A DNA stretch of 64,000 bases from Betaproteobacteria bacterium (GTDB lineage Bacteria > Pseudomonadota > Gammaproteobacteria > Burkholderiales > Casimicrobiaceae). A program made the translations under genes and the position numbers. Positions 60,588-64,000 of this stretch are shown in pieces. Location of the stretch: positions 124,001-188,000 of the forward strand of contig JADKEV010000004.1 of NCBI GenBank assembly GCA_016717855.1, in the 5' to 3' direction. Within the stretch, counting starts at the first letter, position 1. Each line of letters opens with the position of its first letter. A model generated the notes under the pieces. It had not been told where the DNA came from. It worked only from the letters and a program-made list of their open reading frames with translations, and searched no databases.

Positions 60588-61184
60588 TCACACCACCCTG
60601 CGGTCGCGCAGCGCCTGCGCAAGCGTCCCGCTGTCGACGTATTCGAGCTCGCCGCCGACCGGCACGCCGCGCGCCAGGCGGCTTACTGCCAGTCCGCGCG
60701 CGCGCAGCAGTTCACCCAGATGATGGGCGGTGGCTTCGCCTTCGACGGTAAAGTTGGTCGCGAGCACGACTTCGCGCACAACGCCATCGCCGGCGCGCCG
60801 GAGCAGGCGCTCGACGTGGATGTCCTTCGGTCCCACGCCGTCGAGCGGGGACAGGCGTCCCATCAGCACGAAATAGAGCCCCGAATAGGCCTGCGTCTGC
60901 TCGATCATCAGCAGGTCAGCCGGCGTTTCCACCACGCAGAGCAGCGCCGGATCGCGTTTGCCCGACGCGCATAGCGCGCACAGCGCGGACTCGGTGAACG
61001 TGTTGCACTGCTCGCAGTGGCGGATGTTGGACAACGCCTTCTTCAGCGCCTCGGCCAGTCGCGTCCCGCCGGCGGGATCGTGCTGCAACAGGTGCAGCGT
61101 CATGCGTTGCGCCGCCTTCGGCCCCACGCCGGGCAGGCAACGCAGGGCCTGGACCAACTCCTCCAGGCTGGACGGCGGATTCAT
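60588..61184 (-). CDS. recR: Recombination protein RecR
   Basis: 198 residues. A helix-hairpin-helix (LRCLPGVGPKAAQRM), a four-cysteine zinc finger (CEQCNTFTESALCALC) and a Toprim domain (LCVVETPADLLMIEQTQAYS) follow in order. With RecF and RecO it loads RecA at gaps. Last gene of dnaX-ybaB-recR, a conserved proteobacterial operon. Confidence 0.97.
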   Translation of the reverse strand: MNPPSSLEELVQALRCLPGVGPKAAQRMTLHLLQHDPAGGTRLAEALKKALSNIRHCEQCNTFTESALCALCASGKRDPALLCVVETPADLLMIEQTQAYSGLYFVLMGRLSPLDGVGPKDIHVERLLRRAGDGVVREVVLATNFTVEGEATAHHLGELLRARGLAVSRLARGVPVGGELEYVDSGTLAQALRDRRVV

Positions 61185-61194
61185 CGCGGGGAAC

Positions 61195-61521
61195 TCAGAA
61201 CGGCAGCTTCATGCCCGGCGGCAGCTGCATACCCGCCGTGAGGCTGCCCATATGCTCCTGCGTCATCGCCTCGACGCGATGGACGGCGTCATTGACCGCG
61301 GCAGCAACCAGGTCCTCCAGCATGTCGCGGTCCTCGGCGAGCAGCTTGGGATCGATCTGCACGCGCTTGACCGCGTGCTTGCCGGTCATCGTGACCTTGA
61401 CCATGCCGGCCCCCGACTGGCCCTCGACCTCCCGGGTGGCAAGCTCCTCCTGCGCCTTTTGCATCCGCTCCTGCATCTTCTGCGCCTGCTGCATGAGCCC
61501 TGCGATTCCGCCCTTCATCAT
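61195..61521 (-). CDS. ybaB: YbaB/EbfC nucleoid-associated protein
   Basis: 108 residues. Met-rich N-terminal helix (GLMQQAQKMQERMQKAQEEL), VEGQSGAGMVKVTMTGKHAV in the centre, and a C-terminal helix plus MQLPPGMKLPF. The protein forms dimers that bind DNA. Its ATG overlaps the dnaX stop by four bases. Confidence 0.96.
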   Translation of the reverse strand: MMKGGIAGLMQQAQKMQERMQKAQEELATREVEGQSGAGMVKVTMTGKHAVKRVQIDPKLLAEDRDMLEDLVAAAVNDAVHRVEAMTQEHMGSLTAGMQLPPGMKLPF

Positions 61522-62018
61522 GGTTTGTTTCCTTGCTGCATTGCCACGGGTTGAATGGACTGCGGACGCACGCGGGCATCGAACAGCCGCACGGCGTCGC
61601 GCACAAATGGGTCGGCATTGAAGCTCGCCGCGGCGTTCTCCTGCAACAACTGCCGCGCGCGCCGGTCCTGGGCCGCCATGCTGCCCGCGCCCTCGCCGCC
61701 TATCTCGATCCGCAAGCGCACCGGCGTGCCGAGCGCGGCGCCCAGCGCCTCGCGCAGCTTGTCCTGGTACGCGCGTTCGGCCAGATGGCGGTTGCTCTCC
61801 GGCAGGGCGAGTTCCATTTCGATGCCGGTCGGCGTCTGCCGCCGCGCCATCAATTCGGCGTTGTAGGCGAGTTGCTGCGCCAGGCCGCTCAAGCGGCATT
61901 GCGCGATCAAGCCCGGCCACTCGCCAATCGCCAAGGTGGGCTGGAGCGGCACGGGATCGAGTGCGGCATCCGGTGTCGCGGAGCGGGGCTGCACCGGCGC
62001 ACCGGCGTCAGGCGGCAA
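61518..62018 (-). pseudogene. dnaX: dnaX C-terminal (tau domain V) segment, frame-shifted
   Basis: This frame carries the tau-specific C-terminal domain, from PPDAGAPVQPRS through LAIGEWPGLIAQCRLSGLAQ and LREALGAALGTPVRLRIEIG, to the normal dnaX end overlapping ybaB. It lies in the -1 frame relative to the upstream dnaX portion. It is not a separate gene but the second half of dnaX, joined either by a frameshift event on the ribosome or after correction of a sequence error. The 62018 limit is only the first possible non-ATG start. Confidence 0.75.
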
Positions 62019-63334
62019 GCGCAGGCGCGCCGCCGGCCAGCGCCGGTGCCGCGACCGGCCGCAACCGGCGCGCCGGCCGCAATCGGCGATCCCGCCGGTC
62101 CAGCCTCCGTTGCGGTGGTGGCTGCAGGTGGCGCAATGGAGGCGTCGAGTGCGACCGGAACGGCCGCCGTCACCGGCCTCGTCGCAGCCCGCGCGCTGGT
62201 GGTAGCGGCCGCAACGACGGGCCCGGAACCCACCGCGATTGCCGGGCGGCCGCCCGGCGCGAACGCCAGCATCCGCAACAAGGTCATCGAGAATCCAGCG
62301 AATTCGTCGGGCGCGATGGACAGATCGTTCCTGCCTTGCACCGCGATCTGGTAGTCGAGCTGCACCGTCTCCGGATCCAGCCGGCGCGCCAGTTCCACCA
62401 GCCGGTCGCGGCCGGGTTGGTCGTCGGGAATCGCGCCGGGCACGGTCTGCAACAGCGCGATATCGTGCAGACAGACCGCCAGGTCCTGCAGCGCCGCGTC
62501 GAAGGCAAGGTTTCGCTCGGCCATCGCCCTCGCTTCGCCGAACAGGCGTTCGCCGTCGCTCTCCGCCAGCGCTTCAAGGAGGCGCAGGACATAGTCGGTT
62601 TCCACGGCGCCCAGCATCTGCCGCACGACCGCTTCCTCGACCCCGCCCGACCCGTAGGCGATCGCCTGGTCGAGCAGGCTGAGGCCGTCGCGCATCGAAC
62701 CCTGCGCGGCGCGGGCGAGGACCCGGATGGCGCCGGGCTCGAAGCCGATTCCTTCCTGGGTCAGCACATGTTCCAGTTGCCGCGCGACGATGGGCGGCGG
62801 CAGCTGCTTGAGATTGAACTGCAGGCAGCGCGACAGGACGGTGATGGGAATTTTCTGCGGATCGGTCGTCGCGAGCACGAACTTGACGTGCTCGGGCGGC
62901 TCCTCCAGCGTCTTGAGCATCGAATTGAACGCGGACCGGGACAGCATGTGGACTTCGTCGATCAGGTAGACCTTGTAGCGCCCGACGGTCGGTGCGTACC
63001 GTGCCGTGTCGAGGATCTCCCGCATGTTGTCGATGCCGGTGTTCGACGCCGCATCGAGCTCAATCAGGTCGACGAAGCGGCCCTCGTCGATGGCCACGCA
63101 CGGGGCGCAGACGCCGCACGGTGCCGCCGTGACCCCACGCTCGCAATTGAGCGACTTGGCGAGAATGCGCGCGATGGTGGTCTTGCCCACCCCGCGGGTG
63201 CCGGTCAGCAGGTACGCATGGTGCAGGCGGTTCTGGGTCAGTGCGTTGGTCAGCGCCTGCACCACGTGTTGCTGCCCAGCCAGCTCCGAGAAGTTCTTGG
63301 GCCGCCACTTGCGGGCGAGGGCTTGATAGGACAT
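61907..63334 (-). CDS. dnaX: DNA polymerase III subunits gamma/tau, N-terminal part
   Basis: 475 codons, of which the first about 430 are normal. MSYQALARKWRPKNFSELAG begins the AAA+ clamp-loader ATPase. Walker A is GTRGVGKTT, the zinc cysteines are in CERGVTAAPCGVCAPC, Walker B is VYLIDEVHML, and the SRC sensor is in LSRCLQF. After an Ala/Pro-rich linker (about residues 380-430) this frame turns Arg/Cys-rich and stops, while the tau tail continues in the -1 frame. No A-rich slippery heptamer like that of E. coli is visible. dnaX is essential, so a sequence indel is the first suspect. Confidence 0.9.
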   Translation of the reverse strand: MSYQALARKWRPKNFSELAGQQHVVQALTNALTQNRLHHAYLLTGTRGVGKTTIARILAKSLNCERGVTAAPCGVCAPCVAIDEGRFVDLIELDAASNTGIDNMREILDTARYAPTVGRYKVYLIDEVHMLSRSAFNSMLKTLEEPPEHVKFVLATTDPQKIPITVLSRCLQFNLKQLPPPIVARQLEHVLTQEGIGFEPGAIRVLARAAQGSMRDGLSLLDQAIAYGSGGVEEAVVRQMLGAVETDYVLRLLEALAESDGERLFGEARAMAERNLAFDAALQDLAVCLHDIALLQTVPGAIPDDQPGRDRLVELARRLDPETVQLDYQIAVQGRNDLSIAPDEFAGFSMTLLRMLAFAPGGRPAIAVGSGPVVAAATTSARAATRPVTAAVPVALDASIAPPAATTATEAGPAGSPIAAGAPVAAGRGTGAGRRRACACRLTPVRRCSPAPRHRMPHSIPCRSSPPWRLASGRA

Positions 63335-63393
63335 GGCCCGATTCTATCAAAGCCCGCGGCCGCGGACCGCGCAATCGCGTCGCGCAGAAACGG

Positions 63394-63417
63394 GCGCGTC
63401 CTCGGTGGAGGGCGCGC
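63394..63417 (-). terminator. Possible terminator after ffs
   Basis: Read leftwards: GCGCG, one mismatch, CCTC, loop CACC, GAGG, mismatch, CGCGC, followed by CCGTTTC. A moderate hairpin with a weak T-tract ten bases past the 4.5S RNA. Confidence 0.4.
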
Positions 63418-63426
63418 GAATGGGGG

Positions 63427-63524
63427 TGGCGAGCCGTTCCCCCGGCACTTGCCCTAAATAGCTGTGGCTGCTTCCTTCCGGACCTGACCAGGTTCACTAC
63501 CGGACAATGCGGGGCGACCCGCCA
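63427..63524 (-). ncRNA. ffs: 4.5S signal recognition particle RNA
   Basis: The minus strand holds the SRP signature GGTCAGGTCCGGAAGGAAGC, followed by AGCC, with the GGAA tetraloop and symmetric and asymmetric loops that bind Ffh. The ends TGGCGGGTCGCCCC and GGGGGAACGGCTCGCCA pair into the basal helix, giving about 98 nt. The RNA with Ffh targets membrane proteins to FtsY. Placement upstream of dnaX is common in proteobacteria. Exact ends are estimated from pairing. Confidence 0.95.
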
Positions 63525-63573
63525 TTGCACTGCAGTCGGCGGCGCAAGGACTTTCAGCGCCGCAACTGTGTGT

Positions 63574-63602
63574 ATTATCGCCGATGTGGCGCTGGCGCAC
63601 AA
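63574..63602 (-). promoter_or_regulatory. Promoter for ffs
   Basis: On the minus strand TTGTGC (63597-63602) and GATAAT (63574-63579) are spaced by 17 bp. Transcription would begin near 63567, about 43 nt before the mature 4.5S RNA, fitting a leader removed by RNase P as in E. coli. Confidence 0.55.
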
Positions 63603-63684
63603 CGACTTCGGCGCGCGGGAAGAGTCTCCGCGGCCGCGGGCAGTCGCGGCGCCGGTGCCGGCCGCAACTCAACGAGGACCATGC

Positions 63685-64000
63685 ATGACACGTTCACGCA
63701 GCCCACAGTGGATCTTCGTTGCGCCCGCCCTCGTCCTGGCCTTCGCGCTCGCCGGTTGTGGCCGCGATCCGCCTTCGCCGGGACGCATCGATCCGGTCGA
63801 GCTGGGCCGGCTCGTGGCAGCCATCGTTCCCGGCCCCGACACGTATTTCATGGACGCCGAAGGCAAGCCCGCGGGGTTCGAGTACGATCTTCTCAAGCGC
63901 TTCGCGGGCTCGCTCAACGTTTCGCTGGACCTCCGCGTCATGGATGATCACGACAAGGCGCTGCGCGCCGGCGAGAGCGCGCTGGTCCATGTCGTGGCGA
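63685..64000 (+). CDS. MltF-like lipoprotein, N-terminal part
   Basis: Cut by the right edge after 105 residues. A lipoprotein signal peptide ends in the lipobox LAGC near residue 25. Then RLVAAIVPGPDTYFMDAEGK and GFEYDLLKRFAGSLNVSLDL begin a solute-binding-protein-like (SBP3) domain, the layout of membrane-bound lytic murein transglycosylase F. The transglycosylase domain would lie beyond the window, so a simple amino-acid-binding lipoprotein remains possible. GAGG lies upstream. Confidence 0.75.
   Translation, partial: MTRSRSPQWIFVAPALVLAFALAGCGRDPPSPGRIDPVELGRLVAAIVPGPDTYFMDAEGKPAGFEYDLLKRFAGSLNVSLDLRVMDDHDKALRAGESALVHVVA

Noticed and set aside
61907..62018. Programmed E. coli-like dnaX frameshift
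   Set aside because: No A-rich slippery site, and other frame breaks in the window make sequence error at least as likely; kept only as a question.
1..64000. CRISPR arrays, prophage, intact insertion sequences, rRNA operons
   Set aside because: No regularly spaced repeats, phage structural genes, transposases or rRNA sequences were seen in reading the window.

Overview
This 64 kb window of GC-rich DNA looks chromosomal and most like a betaproteobacterium of Burkholderiales type. The evidence is the yceD-rpmF-plsX-fabH-fabD-fabG-acpP-fabF cluster, the ffs/dnaX/ybaB/recR neighbourhood, an OxyR with cysteines exactly at 199 and 208, and the wealth of ABC and TRAP importers. I cannot name a species from sequence alone.

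Left part (1-15.4 kb), redox stress and DNA repair: the start of a dihydrolipoyl dehydrogenase gene; a divergent peroxiredoxin-glutaredoxin/oxyR pair with an OxyR-type site between them; a quinone oxidoreductase; a GIY-YIG protein; an antitoxin-toxin-J-domain gene trio; the Ku-LigD end-joining pair; a glycine-zipper protein; a decayed hemerythrin gene; a large catalase (katE); a SpoIIAA-like protein and an EF-hand protein; and tRNA-Arg.

Middle (15.6-25.9 kb), mixed: a lysine deacetylase-like gene followed by a Pat-type protein acetyltransferase; a GST; a zinc-ribbon protein; a secreted astacin-like metalloprotease; a Crp/Fnr regulator; and a ChaN-like lipoprotein behind a remnant of a Gfo/Idh/MocA gene.

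25.9-42.1 kb, a catabolic island for an unknown N-alkylated or amide-linked amino compound: a dimethylglycine/sarcosine dehydrogenase-like flavoprotein, a PotABCD-type importer, an AbgB-like M20 hydrolase, an M24 creatinase/prolidase-fold protein, a YtcJ-like amidohydrolase, an ArgE/DapE-type M20 hydrolase, a TMADH-like FMN/Fe-S dehydrogenase and a DadA/PuuB-like oxidase. The M24/amidohydrolase junction is broken by frame disruptions. A 0.5 kb extreme poly-G tract at 42.3-42.8 kb, which destroys the 3' end of a Fic gene, is probably an assembly artefact.

Right part (43-64 kb), mostly core genome: Fic; tRNA-Ser; lysC; the fatty-acid/phospholipid cluster read leftwards from a consensus promoter at 51.97 kb that would give a nearly leaderless yceD mRNA; maf and an RsmI-like methyltransferase read rightwards; a CBS protein; a TRAP importer with an amidase; nadB; recR, ybaB and a frameshifted dnaX; 4.5S RNA (ffs); and the beginning of an MltF-like lipoprotein gene. 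No CRISPR array, phage or intact insertion sequence was seen.
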